DNA from: Bacteroidota bacterium
GTDB lineage: Bacteria; Bacteroidota; Bacteroidia; Flavobacteriales; Flavobacteriaceae
Assembly (NCBI GenBank): GCA_024278565.1
Contig: JAJRSY010000107.1
Span: 1-38,916, forward strand
Direction of reading: 5' to 3'
Length of the DNA: 38,916 nucleotides
The notes below the pieces were generated by a model. The model was not told the DNA's origin and ran no database searches. It worked only from the letters and a program-made list of their open reading frames with translations. Positions 27,279-36,908 of the stretch are shown here, in pieces; position 1 is the first letter of the stretch; the number at the start of each line of letters is the position of its first letter. A program made the translations under genes and the position numbers.

Positions 27279-28478
27279 ATGCCCGGATTCGAACTTTTTG
27301 GAGATGCAGAAAAACAACAGGTAAAAGATGTACTTGATTCAGGCGTGTTGATGCGCTACGGTTTTGATGGAATGCGCAACGGACATTGGAAGGCCGCCGA
27401 ATTGGAAAAGGCCCTTGCCGAACGAATGAAGGTAAACCATGCACAAGTGGTAAGTAGCGGTACGGCCGCACTCACCATAGCCTTGGTAAGCGCTGGGGTA
27501 GGGGCGGGCGATGAGGTGATTATGCCCACTTTTACATTTGTGGCTTCTTTTGAATCGATTATGGCTCTTGGTGCTGTACCCATCTTGGTTGATATTGATG
27601 ATACCTTGACCTTGTGCCCTGAGGCGGTGGAAAAAGCGATTACAGGGCGAACAAAAGTGGTTATGCCCGTACATATGTGTGGTTCAATGGCCGATCTGAA
27701 AACCTTGAAATCAATATGTGACAAACACGATCTGCTGTTGTTGGAAGATGCCTGTCAGGCCATTGGCGGCACGTATGAAGGCAAACCTTTGGGTAGTTAT
27801 GGTGATTTGGGCTGTTTTTCGTTCGATTACGTCAAGACCATAACCTGTGGTGAAGGCGGGGCCATCATTACCAACAATCAAGAATACCACAAAAATGCCG
27901 ACCATTATTCGGATCATGGACATGACCATGTGGGGTCGGATAGGGGGGCAGAAACGCATCCCTTTTTAGGCTACAATTATAGAATTTCTGAATTGAACGC
28001 TGCGGTGGGCCTTGCTCAAATAAAAAGGTTAGATGAGTTTTTATCCATCCAAAAGAGAAATTATACAATTCTTAGAAGTGCTCTAGAAAATATTCCCGAG
28101 CTTGTTTTTAGAAAGGTTCCCCAAGGAGGAGAGGAGAGTTATGCTTTTTTGAGTTTCTTTTTGCCAAATGAAGATACCGCTAAAATAGTACACAAAAATT
28201 TAGGCGATGGAGGAGTGGATGGCTGTTTTTACTGGTATGACAACAATTGGCACTATTATCGAAAATGGGAACACCTAATAAACCTGAAATCGTTGGGTAA
28301 ACTGCCCCAGGCCATATACAACCAGTTACCCGACTATGGTGCATCTGATTTTTCAAGATCAGATCATTGGGTGGGCCGCACGATCTCTTGTTTGATAAAA
28401 TTGGGCTGGGGAGAAGAAGAAGTACACGAAAGAGCTGAAAAAATAGCTGAAATAATCAAAAAAGCCTTTGATCAATAG
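27279..28478 (+). CDS. DegT/DnrJ/EryC1/StrS family aminotransferase (possibly KdnA-like)
   Basis: SSGTAALTIALVSAGVGAGDEVIMPTFTF; EDACQAIGGTYEGKPLGSYGDLGCFSFDYVKTITCGEGGAIITNN; subfamily is a low-confidence guess. Confidence 0.93.
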   Translation: MPGFELFGDAEKQQVKDVLDSGVLMRYGFDGMRNGHWKAAELEKALAERMKVNHAQVVSSGTAALTIALVSAGVGAGDEVIMPTFTFVASFESIMALGAVPILVDIDDTLTLCPEAVEKAITGRTKVVMPVHMCGSMADLKTLKSICDKHDLLLLEDACQAIGGTYEGKPLGSYGDLGCFSFDYVKTITCGEGGAIITNNQEYHKNADHYSDHGHDHVGSDRGAETHPFLGYNYRISELNAAVGLAQIKRLDEFLSIQKRNYTILRSALENIPELVFRKVPQGGEESYAFLSFFLPNEDTAKIVHKNLGDGGVDGCFYWYDNNWHYYRKWEHLINLKSLGKLPQAIYNQLPDYGASDFSRSDHWVGRTISCLIKLGWGEEEVHERAEKIAEIIKKAFDQ

Positions 28479-29614
28479 GGTACGTACTCCACAATCTCAA
28501 GGCCGTAACCAACCATTCCGATTCGCTTGGTCTGGGTTCTGTTGGTAAGCAATCTCATTTTGGTGATATTGATATCATGTAGTATCTGTGCCCCAATACC
28601 AAAATCTCGTGAATCCATATCAATTTTTGGCGCCTTGAGAACACCTTCGCTTTGCAGTTTTTTTAACTCGAGCAGGCGGGGCAAAAGGTTTAAATATTCC
28701 GGATCTTGGTTTATAAAAACAAATGCACCTTTGCCCTCATTGTTGATGGCTTGGAACATGGCTTCCAGCTTTTTATTGGGGTTGTTCGTCAATGTGCCCA
28801 GTATATCATTGTTGGCCAGTGTTGAATTGATCCGGGTCAATACTTTTTCATCTTTGTTCCAACTGCCTTTTGTAAGTACAATGTGTACATGATTGTTCGT
28901 CGTCTGTTTATAGGCGCGCAGTCTAAAATCACCGAAACGGGTGGTGATGTCAAAATCGGCTTCCTTTTCGATAAGGCTATCATGTTCCATACGGTACGCT
29001 ACCAGGTCTTCGATCGAAACGATCTTTAGATCAAATTTCTTGGCTACTTCTATTAGTTGGGGCAGTCGTGCCATGCTACCATCATCGTTCATGATCTCAA
29101 CAATGACCCCAGCTGGGCGAAGCCCTGCCAAACGCGCAAAATCTATGGCCGCCTCTGTATGCCCGGTTCTTCGCAAGACCCCACCTTCTTTGGCAATTAG
29201 AGGAAAAATATGTCCGGGCCGGACCAGATCATACGGTTTTATTTCCGGATCGGTCAGCGCATAAACCGTCTTGGACCTATCAGCTGCCGAAATTCCGGTA
29301 CTTACACCGTTTCCACGTAAATCGACCGATACGGTGAACGCGGTTTCCATTGGGTCGGTAGTGTTGTTCACCATCATTTGTAAGCCCAATTCCCGACAAC
29401 GGGTTTCAGTGAGCGGTGAGCAGATCAACCCTTTGCCATGGGTGGCCATAAAATTGATGGTTTCTGGGGTGGCCAGTTCTGCAGCCGCTATAAAGTCACC
29501 CTCGTTTTCACGATTTTCATCATCGACGACAATAATGACCTTCCCTTTTCGAACAGCATCAATGGCTTCTTCAATCGTATTCAGTTGTATTTTTTTTTGT
29601 TTGTTGGCAATCAT
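28472..29614 (-). CDS. ribB: 3,4-dihydroxy-2-butanone-4-phosphate synthase with degenerate GTP cyclohydrolase II-like domain
   Basis: VVDDENRENEGDFIAAAE, RTGHTEAAIDFARLAGL; C-terminal DFGIGAQILHDINITKMRLLTNRTQTKRIGMVGYGLEIVEYVP without GCHII Zn cysteines. Confidence 0.93.
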   Translation of the reverse strand: MIANKQKKIQLNTIEEAIDAVRKGKVIIVVDDENRENEGDFIAAAELATPETINFMATHGKGLICSPLTETRCRELGLQMMVNNTTDPMETAFTVSVDLRGNGVSTGISAADRSKTVYALTDPEIKPYDLVRPGHIFPLIAKEGGVLRRTGHTEAAIDFARLAGLRPAGVIVEIMNDDGSMARLPQLIEVAKKFDLKIVSIEDLVAYRMEHDSLIEKEADFDITTRFGDFRLRAYKQTTNNHVHIVLTKGSWNKDEKVLTRINSTLANNDILGTLTNNPNKKLEAMFQAINNEGKGAFVFINQDPEYLNLLPRLLELKKLQSEGVLKAPKIDMDSRDFGIGAQILHDINITKMRLLTNRTQTKRIGMVGYGLEIVEYVPY

Positions 29615-31086
29615 GTTGTTGTATCTTTCTTTTTGAACAATACTTTGAAAAAATCGATTATCCTACCAAAACTCATTAAACCCTTATCTGCGGTTGCCCT
29701 TTTGGTAAGCATTATGCCTAATGGCAACATGATCAAGGTGGGTAGCCATGCCCCAAGAATAGGGTGTATGTTGCCCTTATTGGAGTAATTGCCTGAAAAC
29801 ACACCAATAAAGTAAAAGACCAAAAACAAAATAACGGCTATGACCATTGGCAGTCCCAGTCCGCCTTTTCTAATAATCGCACCCAATGGTGCTCCGACAA
29901 AGAACAGTATAATACATGAGAATGCCAAAGCATATTTTTTATGCAATGAAAGAATGTGCCTTCTGTAAATCTCATACCTTTTATTGAGTTCTTTCCTTTT
30001 TCCTTGGATGGATGTCAGCACATTCGTAGTTGAATTTTTAGCGGAATTCAATAATTGTACCTGTTGCCACTCTGGAAACAAACCTACGATATCTTCCAAA
30101 TCGGCATTCGGGGAGGGCTTTGTTGCAGCCAAGAGGGAATCTTTTTTGGTTTTGGCCACGGTGGTATCTATTTTAGGACTGGGTACAAATACGCTCATGC
30201 GGTTTGAAATATTTTTTGAAAACGACTTTACGATTCTAAGATTATCTTTCTTGAGCGAATCTATATCTTTGTTCAGGCGAGAGACGTTTTTCATTTTATC
30301 AGTTTGAATGTCCCGTTCTTCCTCAAGGTCCACATTATTAAATTCCGTAAGGTCGATGTTCATGGTATACGTTTCAAACGTGGCTTTTGCAAAGGGAAAC
30401 TTTCTTTTTTCCTTTCCTTTTGTTTCCACGGTTTGGTATAAATGGCCATCGTTCAGTTGTAATTGAATGATATCGGAGTCCTCACTGCTTTTGAGTTCGC
30501 CGGTTTTGGCCTTGATGACCCTAAAATTGATATTGCTTTTTGTTTTTTGGTGAATGATCACATTATCAAGAAAGTTGTCGTTGTCTCCATGTTTTTTATC
30601 TACCTTAATGTTCATGTCGGCACTTTCAAAATCACTAAAAACCCCTTCTGTTATTGCGACTGCAGGTTTTAGTTTGGCGATGTTACGTCGTAGGTTGTAT
30701 ATTTTTTGTTCAGATGCGGGTATGACACTATTGGCAAAATAAAAAGTGACCCCTCCTAGAAAAACAATAAAGACAATGATGCTCAACATGGCTCTTTGCA
30801 GTGAAATGCCCGATGCCTTCATAGCGGCGAACTCATAGTTCTCGGCCAAGGATCCAAAAGTCAGCAACGAAGCAAGAAGAACGGTAAGGGGCAGTACTTT
30901 TTCGGTCAGTTCTGGCATTTTGTAGAAAAAAAATTTTCCGATGATCATTAGATCCAGGCCTTTGCCCGCCAAATCATCGATAAACAGCCATATCGATTGA
31001 AATATGAAGATGAACATCATTATTACAAACGAACTGATCAGGTTAAAAAGAAATCGTGATAGGATATACCGGTCTAAAATTCTCAA
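29611..31086 (-). CDS. LptF/LptG family permease
   Basis: MRILDRYILSRFL start, ENYEFAAMKASGISLQRAM, C-terminal TM cluster; stop overlaps the ribB start. Confidence 0.9.
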   Translation of the reverse strand: MRILDRYILSRFLFNLISSFVIMMFIFIFQSIWLFIDDLAGKGLDLMIIGKFFFYKMPELTEKVLPLTVLLASLLTFGSLAENYEFAAMKASGISLQRAMLSIIVFIVFLGGVTFYFANSVIPASEQKIYNLRRNIAKLKPAVAITEGVFSDFESADMNIKVDKKHGDNDNFLDNVIIHQKTKSNINFRVIKAKTGELKSSEDSDIIQLQLNDGHLYQTVETKGKEKRKFPFAKATFETYTMNIDLTEFNNVDLEEERDIQTDKMKNVSRLNKDIDSLKKDNLRIVKSFSKNISNRMSVFVPSPKIDTTVAKTKKDSLLAATKPSPNADLEDIVGLFPEWQQVQLLNSAKNSTTNVLTSIQGKRKELNKRYEIYRRHILSLHKKYALAFSCIILFFVGAPLGAIIRKGGLGLPMVIAVILFLVFYFIGVFSGNYSNKGNIHPILGAWLPTLIMLPLGIMLTKRATADKGLMSFGRIIDFFKVLFKKKDTTT

Positions 31087-31237
31087 AGTGACTGCGTTAA
31101 GTTATAAGCTTTGATTTACGAAAATCATACTTTGCGCAGGTACAATAGAGGAATTAAAAATATACTCAGACATAATTTTGGTAAAAAATGATTTGTACTC
31201 GCAATGCGATGTTTGTCAATTCAATTTCGACCCGTCA

Positions 31238-31879
31238 CTAGTTTTTCAAAATGTAATACCCCTTGTTTTTGTACTTGGTCTCATCAAAAGTAAACAAGGT
31301 TTTTGACAAAGGCTGGTTTGTTTTAAAAGAATTAACGGTTATGGTTGTCTTTGTACCGTTCTTGCCAGTGTAGATAAGTTTATAGATGTGTTTGGTCTCG
31401 GCATCGACACCCATGAGTATTGATTTGATTTCTGCATTGGTGTCCATCGGTACCAGTTTGACGTACTGTATTTTTCGACCATTTACATTTTGGGAAATAT
31501 CCCAAGTATAACTGTGTCCTTCCTTGTAAAAGGTAAACATTTTAGAAGGAGTCAAGGCGTTTTGCTCGTCTGACTTATCCTCAATGGTGACTTCTTCATT
31601 TTCTGGTACTATGGTGTAGACCTTATTGCCATCGTAAAGTTGTTGCGTTCCCAAGTAATTAAAAAGGTATTTGTCTCCTTGTAAGGTCACATCGCCCCGT
31701 GTTTCAGAACTGATGTCTGCCTCTTCGTTGTTCAGTACATACTTGAAATCGACGAAGATGTTCTCGTATCCCTTTACTTTGGTATAGACTTCATCCAACA
31801 AGGTTTTAGCCTTGTCTGAATTTTGCGAGAGGGCCACATTGACCGTACATATTGCTAGCAATAAAAATAATTTTTTCAT
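31238..31879 (-). CDS. Outer membrane lipoprotein carrier LolA-like protein
   Basis: Signal peptide MKKLFLLLAICTVNVALS; GDVTLQGDKYLFNYLGTQQLYDGNKVYTIVPENEEVTI; alternative start 31894. Confidence 0.85.
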   Translation of the reverse strand: MKKLFLLLAICTVNVALSQNSDKAKTLLDEVYTKVKGYENIFVDFKYVLNNEEADISSETRGDVTLQGDKYLFNYLGTQQLYDGNKVYTIVPENEEVTIEDKSDEQNALTPSKMFTFYKEGHSYTWDISQNVNGRKIQYVKLVPMDTNAEIKSILMGVDAETKHIYKLIYTGKNGTKTTITVNSFKTNQPLSKTLFTFDETKYKNKGYYILKN

Positions 31880-31880
31880 T

Positions 31881-34238
31881 CTATTGTATTTCATTGTTAA
31901 GTAAATGTTCTAATGCGATCAGGTCTTGAACCAGAACCTGTCGTGCCTTACTGCCTTCAAAGGGGCCAACGATGCCAGCTGCCTCCAATTGGTCGACAAT
32001 TCTTCCTGCTCGGTTATACCCTAACTTTAATTTGCGTTGTATCAATGAGGCCGAACCCTGTTGGGCGATTACAATAACTTCCGCAGCATCACGGAAAAGT
32101 GCATCCCTATCCGAAACATTATTATCAATAGCTGTGCCAGAATCCTCACCTACATACTCCGGTAGCAGATAGGCCTCTGGGTAGGCTCTTTGCGATCCGA
32201 TGAAATCAGTTATCCTCTCAACCTCGGGGGTGTCTGCAAATGCACATTGAATGCGGGTTACCTCATTCCCCTGTGTATAAAGCATATCACCACGCCCGAT
32301 CAATTGATCCGCACCCTGGGCATCTAAAATGGTTCTTGAATCTATTTTTGAAGTGACCCGAAAAGCGATACGTGCCGGAAAGTTTGCCTTGATGATCCCC
32401 GTGATCACATTTACCGATGGGCGCTGCGTTGCAACGATCAAATGTATACCGATCGCTCTTGCCAATTGTGCCAAGCGCGCAATTGGGGTTTCTACCTCTT
32501 TACCGGCGGTCATGATCAGGTCGGCAAATTCATCAATGACCAAAACGATATACGGTAAAAACATATGGCCATCGTTCGGGTTGAGCTTGCGCGCCTTGAA
32601 TTTTACATTGTACTCTTTGATATTGCGGACGAAGGCGGTCTTCAATAATTCATAGCGATTGTCCATCTCAATACATAATGAATTCAATGTATGTATTACC
32701 TTGGTGTTGTCGGTTATGATTGCATCTTCAGAGTCGGGTAATTTCGCCAAAAAGTGACGTTCGATTTTATTAAAAAGTGTCAGTTCGACCTTTTTTGGAT
32801 CGATAAGTACAAATTTCACTTCAGCGGGATGCTTCTTGTACAATAAAGAGGTCAGCACTGCATTGAGACCAACTGATTTACCTTGCCCCGTGGCTCCTGC
32901 CATAAGTAGGTGGGGCATTTTTGCAAGATCAACCACAAAGGTTTCATTACTGATGGTCTTGCCAAAGGCGATTGGCAAAGCCATTTCGGCCTTTTGAAAC
33001 TTGGTTGATGCGATTACCGAACGCATAGAGACAATGGTGGCATTTTTATTGGGGACTTCAATACCTATGGTTCCCTTGCCGGGAATAGGTGCAATGATCC
33101 GAATGCCCAATGCAGCGAGCGATAGGGCGATATCATCTTCTAAGTTCTTTATTTTTGAAATGCGTACCCCCGCCTCGGGTACTATTTCATAAAGCGTAAC
33201 GGTCGGCCCTATGGTCGCTTTGACCTGAGAGATGCCGATTTTATAGTTTTTAAGCGTACTTACGATCTTGTTTTTGTTCAGCTCAAGTTCTTTTTGATTT
33301 ATAGTAATGCCACTGGTATCTCCATGGGAATCCAACAAGTCAATGGAAGGGAATTTATAGTTGCCCAATTCCAATGTAGGGTCAAATTCCCCAAAATCGT
33401 CAACAAGCCTATCTGCAAGATTGTCTTTTTCTTCTTTTTCCTCAATGATCTTCTCGACCTGCATGGTCAGCCCTTCCCCCTCCTTTGCCCCAGTATTTTC
33501 TAGAACCGGTTCGTCGACGACCAGAGGTGGAATATCTTCTTTATGGGTATAAGTGTCAATAACTTCTTGGGGTCCATCATCAATATCGAGCTGTACGGTG
33601 TTGTTTTCTAAATCAGAGCTGGCATTCCCTTTGGATTTAGGTTTTAAGGAGCCCGATTTTTCCTTAAAATAGTTGCCTATGCCCTCAGGAGAGAATTTGA
33701 ACAAGCGTACCAGAATAAAAACCAACCCGAACAACAGCAACAGCAAAACGCCTATTTTGCCAATATAGTCTTGTAGAAAATCGTTCATTTCATACCCGAC
33801 CATACCACCTAAAAGAGGTTGTTCGTAGGCGAAGAAGCCAAGGGCAATTGATAGCCAGATGGTAAAGACCAGTACCCAGATCCATTTTTTGAGCATTCCC
33901 TTTTGACCGAACCCAAGAAACATATAAAGTCCGGTCAGGCATAGTAAGATTGGTAGTGCTATTGAAGCGATCCCGAAACCTTTGTAAATAAAAAAATGGC
34001 TTACCGTCGCACCAAATTTGTTGAGGAGGTTTTTGGCCTGTTCATTTCTATCTTGAAATTCGGTGAGTAGGCTCTGGTCGTCTTGCCAGTTGAAATAAAA
34101 TGACACGAATGAAAAGAACAGCGCAATGCTGAAAAGCGCCAACAGGCTTCCCAGTATGATTTTATTTTGCTTTGATAATTTAAAAGACCTGCCTTTTTTT
34201 GCCTTTTGGGGCTTTTTCTTTTTTATCTTTTTTGCCAT
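31881..34238 (-). CDS. ftsK: DNA translocase FtsK
   Basis: N-terminal TM, MAGATGQGKSVGLNAVLTSLL Walker A, VLVIDEFADL Walker B, C-terminal gamma domain. Confidence 0.97.
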   Translation of the reverse strand: MAKKIKKKKPQKAKKGRSFKLSKQNKIILGSLLALFSIALFFSFVSFYFNWQDDQSLLTEFQDRNEQAKNLLNKFGATVSHFFIYKGFGIASIALPILLCLTGLYMFLGFGQKGMLKKWIWVLVFTIWLSIALGFFAYEQPLLGGMVGYEMNDFLQDYIGKIGVLLLLLFGLVFILVRLFKFSPEGIGNYFKEKSGSLKPKSKGNASSDLENNTVQLDIDDGPQEVIDTYTHKEDIPPLVVDEPVLENTGAKEGEGLTMQVEKIIEEKEEKDNLADRLVDDFGEFDPTLELGNYKFPSIDLLDSHGDTSGITINQKELELNKNKIVSTLKNYKIGISQVKATIGPTVTLYEIVPEAGVRISKIKNLEDDIALSLAALGIRIIAPIPGKGTIGIEVPNKNATIVSMRSVIASTKFQKAEMALPIAFGKTISNETFVVDLAKMPHLLMAGATGQGKSVGLNAVLTSLLYKKHPAEVKFVLIDPKKVELTLFNKIERHFLAKLPDSEDAIITDNTKVIHTLNSLCIEMDNRYELLKTAFVRNIKEYNVKFKARKLNPNDGHMFLPYIVLVIDEFADLIMTAGKEVETPIARLAQLARAIGIHLIVATQRPSVNVITGIIKANFPARIAFRVTSKIDSRTILDAQGADQLIGRGDMLYTQGNEVTRIQCAFADTPEVERITDFIGSQRAYPEAYLLPEYVGEDSGTAIDNNVSDRDALFRDAAEVIVIAQQGSASLIQRKLKLGYNRAGRIVDQLEAAGIVGPFEGSKARQVLVQDLIALEHLLNNEIQ

Positions 34239-34266
34239 CAACAACTCTATTCTGGGGGTAAAAATA

Positions 34267-34274
34267 CAAATTTA
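34267..34274 (-). promoter_or_regulatory. -7 element TAaaTTTG upstream of ftsK
   Basis: caaattta on the plus strand, 29 bp upstream of the start. Confidence 0.5.
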
Positions 34275-34315
34275 AACGAGTTCAGTTACTATTGTGGGTG
34301 TTTGCATTTTTTGAT

Positions 34316-34681
34316 TCAGAAAATCTTTGGCAGATAAATGATGCACCCGATAATGGTGGCGGCTATGGAGACCAGCATAACCGCACCTGCCGAGATGTCT
34401 TTTATAAAACCGATCTTGGTATCGAATTCCGGCTGCACATAATCGGCTGTTTTTTCAATAGCGGTGTTCAGGCCTTCCACGCCTAAGATCATGGCAATGG
34501 TTAGAATCTGCAATACCCATTCGGTGTTGGAAATTTCAAAATAGAACCCTGCAGCGGTCATTATAATAGCTATAAATACTTGAATTTTGATACTGGCTTC
34601 CGTGCGTATCAAAAGAAAGGCCCCACGCAATGCAAAGCCCACACTTTTTACCCTGTTTTTGAGAAAAGATTCTTTAGGCAT
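34316..34681 (-). CDS. dgkA: Diacylglycerol kinase family protein
   Basis: RTEASIKIQVFIAIIMTAAGFYFEIS, VEGLNTAIEKTADYV. Confidence 0.93.
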   Translation of the reverse strand: MPKESFLKNRVKSVGFALRGAFLLIRTEASIKIQVFIAIIMTAAGFYFEISNTEWVLQILTIAMILGVEGLNTAIEKTADYVQPEFDTKIGFIKDISAGAVMLVSIAATIIGCIIYLPKIF

Positions 34682-35180
34682 TTACTATGGCTTCCAGTGC
34701 TGCTTTGTAATTGGGTTCATCAACAATTTCACCGACCTGTTCAGTATAAAGTACGTTTCCGTTTTCATTTAGGACTACTACTGCCCTAGAGTGGAGTGGT
34801 TGCAGCGGCCCATCTGTGAATTCAACTTGGTACGATTTTCCGAAATTACCATCTCTGAAATCTGAGAGCATTTCAACATTTTCAATACCTTCAGCACTAC
34901 AAAATCGAGCCTGCGCAAAGGGCAGGTCTTTTGAAATGCAAAGTACTACGGTGTTGTTCAAGCCTGAAGCCTCTTTGTTGAACTCACGAACAGACTGGGC
35001 ACAAGTGCCCGTATCAATGCTTGGGAATATGTTGAGCACCACCTTCTTGCCCTTATAATCTACCAGAGTGGTTATCGACAGGTCATTTTTTGTCAATTGA
35101 AAATCAGGAGCACTATTACCCGATGTAGGTAAGCTTCCCAGAGTGTGTATCGTATTTCCTTTTAGTGTTACCGTAGCCAT
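34674..35180 (-). CDS. tpx: Thiol peroxidase
   Basis: FPSIDTGTCAQSVREFNKEA, ISKDLPFAQARFCSAEGIENV. Confidence 0.95.
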   Translation of the reverse strand: MATVTLKGNTIHTLGSLPTSGNSAPDFQLTKNDLSITTLVDYKGKKVVLNIFPSIDTGTCAQSVREFNKEASGLNNTVVLCISKDLPFAQARFCSAEGIENVEMLSDFRDGNFGKSYQVEFTDGPLQPLHSRAVVVLNENGNVLYTEQVGEIVDEPNYKAALEAIVNA

Positions 35181-35330
35181 AGTCTTGATTTTTGGATTTG
35201 ACGTGAAGTTAAAAAATTATTGGCTGATATTTTGGGTTCTCAACAAAAAGTTGGGACGATCATATTAAAAAAATCGTAACTAATCAGCATCAAGTTTTAG
35301 AACCGACCTCTTGAGTACCGGAACGAAAAT

Positions 35331-35457
35331 CTAAACGCAAGGAGCGCAAGGAAAAACTGCAAGGTTCGCAAAGTATTTAAAACCAATATAATATGACTTT
35401 GCGAACCTTGCGTAAATCCCTGCCTGCCGGCAGGCAGGTTGGCGAACTTTGCGTTTA
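35331..35457. repeat. Composite inverted repeat with GCAAGGTTCGCAAAGT/ACTTTGCGAACCTTGC arms and embedded CCTGCCTGCCGGCAGGCAGG palindrome
   Basis: Arms 35359-35374/35396-35411; palindrome 35419-35438; outer taaacgcaa / ttgcgttta. Confidence 0.8.
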
Positions 35458-35541
35458 AAATCAACGGCATGTTGATTTTCAATATTTTAACTCTCCTCCC
35501 AATACTGATAAGTTACTAAAAATTGAAAACTGCAATACCGC

Positions 35542-35799
35542 TTAGGTGTCTATTGAACCTACAACCCGTTTCATAAATACATTCAATGCTTCTTTTTGTG
35601 ACGCACCTTCTTTAATTGATTTGTGTACTTCCAAAGCACCGTACATATTTGAGATCAGTTCTCCTATAACATCAATTTCCCCGTCTTTAAGAGAGGAAAC
35701 CTCTGTAAGTGCCTCTAGGGTTTCAATGGTCTCGATCACAAAATCTTCATCGTTCTCTTGAATGAAATTCGCAAGGTGCTTAATTACTGGTAGCTTCAT
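35542..35799 (-). CDS. Conserved small acidic protein of unknown function (85 aa)
   Basis: Complete ORF overlapping the thioredoxin stop by 20 nt. Confidence 0.75.
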   Translation of the reverse strand: MKLPVIKHLANFIQENDEDFVIETIETLEALTEVSSLKDGEIDVIGELISNMYGALEVHKSIKEGASQKEALNVFMKRVVGSIDT

Positions 35800-36094
35800 G
35801 GATCAGCTCTTTTAAAACATCATATTTGTTGGTCTGTACTTGATTTTTCAACTCCCCATTGCCAAAAAACGCAAACGTGGGCAGGTTGTCGACCTTTGCC
35901 AATTTTCTGGATTCAGGAAACTTCTCTGCATCTACCAAAACAAAAAGCATATCCTCGTTTTCGCTTGATTCTTTTTTGAATTTCGGCTTCATAATGCGAC
36001 AGTTGCCACACCATGATGCTGAATACTGAACGATCACATCCTTGTTCTCTAAAATGATCTCGTGTAAATTATCTTGTTCCAATTCTAAGAGCAT
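35780..36094 (-). CDS. Thioredoxin family protein
   Basis: SASWCGNCRIMKPKF, cis-Pro VDNLPTFAFF. Confidence 0.92.
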   Translation of the reverse strand: MLLELEQDNLHEIILENKDVIVQYSASWCGNCRIMKPKFKKESSENEDMLFVLVDAEKFPESRKLAKVDNLPTFAFFGNGELKNQVQTNKYDVLKELIHEATSN

Positions 36095-36209
36095 AATCTA
36101 TAATTTTGTTGTTCGTTGATCGCCAACTGTGCACTGTTTCTCGTTGCTCGTTGATGGTCTCCCGTTTATTTGTAGATTCCCATAACCCATTGTCAACTGT
36201 ACATTGTTT

Positions 36210-36848
36210 TCAATGTGAAGCTAAATAATCAGCTACACCAGATCTATCGGCGGTCATGGCATCTTTACCGTCTTCCCAATTTGCAGGGCAAACCTCGCCT
36301 TTTTCCTGTACATGGGCCAATGCATCGATCAGGCGTAAAAATTCCTGTACATTTCTGCCCAAGGGCATATTGTTTATTCCCTCGTGCTGTACGGTACCTT
36401 CCTCATCGATTAAATAAGTTGCTCTGTAGGTTACGTTATCGCCTTCAAGCTGTAAGCTGTCAGTACCTTCATCATAAGTTTCAGAGGTGATATCCAATAT
36501 GCCAAGAACTTTAGACAGGTTTCTGTTGCTGTCCGCTAACAAAGGGTAGGTGACGCCTTCAATTCCTCCATTATCCTTAGCTGTGCTCAACCAGGCGAAA
36601 TGTACTTCGGGCGTATCACAAGAAGCACCGATAATGATGGTGTTTCTTTTTTCGAATTCAGCCATTGCTTCTTGAAAAGCATGTAGCTCGGTCGGGCAAA
36701 CGAAGGTAAAATCTTTTGGGTACCAGAACAGCAATACTTTTTTCTTGTTCTTCACTGCTTCGTCCAAGACGTTTACTTTAAAAGTATCGCCCATTTCGTT
36801 CATTGCGTCTACGCTGATGTTGGGGAATTTTTTTCCTACGAATGCCAT
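36210..36848 (-). CDS. 2-Cys peroxiredoxin (AhpC/Prx family)
   Basis: FWYPKDFTFVCPTELHAFQEAM, GEVCPANWEDG resolving Cys. Confidence 0.95.
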   Translation of the reverse strand: MAFVGKKFPNISVDAMNEMGDTFKVNVLDEAVKNKKKVLLFWYPKDFTFVCPTELHAFQEAMAEFEKRNTIIIGASCDTPEVHFAWLSTAKDNGGIEGVTYPLLADSNRNLSKVLGILDITSETYDEGTDSLQLEGDNVTYRATYLIDEEGTVQHEGINNMPLGRNVQEFLRLIDALAHVQEKGEVCPANWEDGKDAMTADRSGVADYLASH

Positions 36849-36908
36849 TTGATTTTTTTTTTTAAGGATTATTAATATTCAATTCTTCCCATTATGGGAA
36901 GAAAAGTA

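Noticed and set aside
27339-27959. Several overlapping minus-strand ORFs over the aminotransferase gene
   Set aside because: Antisense shadow ORFs of a GC-richer coding gene, mutually overlapping, no recognisable domain.
35297-35482. 61-aa ORF containing NLPAGRQG
   Set aside because: Translation of the intergenic inverted repeat and palindrome rather than a gene.
34674-36848. Novel antioxidant island (Tpx, Trx, Prx)
   Set aside because: Individually standard thiol peroxidases and thioredoxin; tpx belongs to a separate unit with dgkA. Only the 85-aa unknown was kept as a point of interest.
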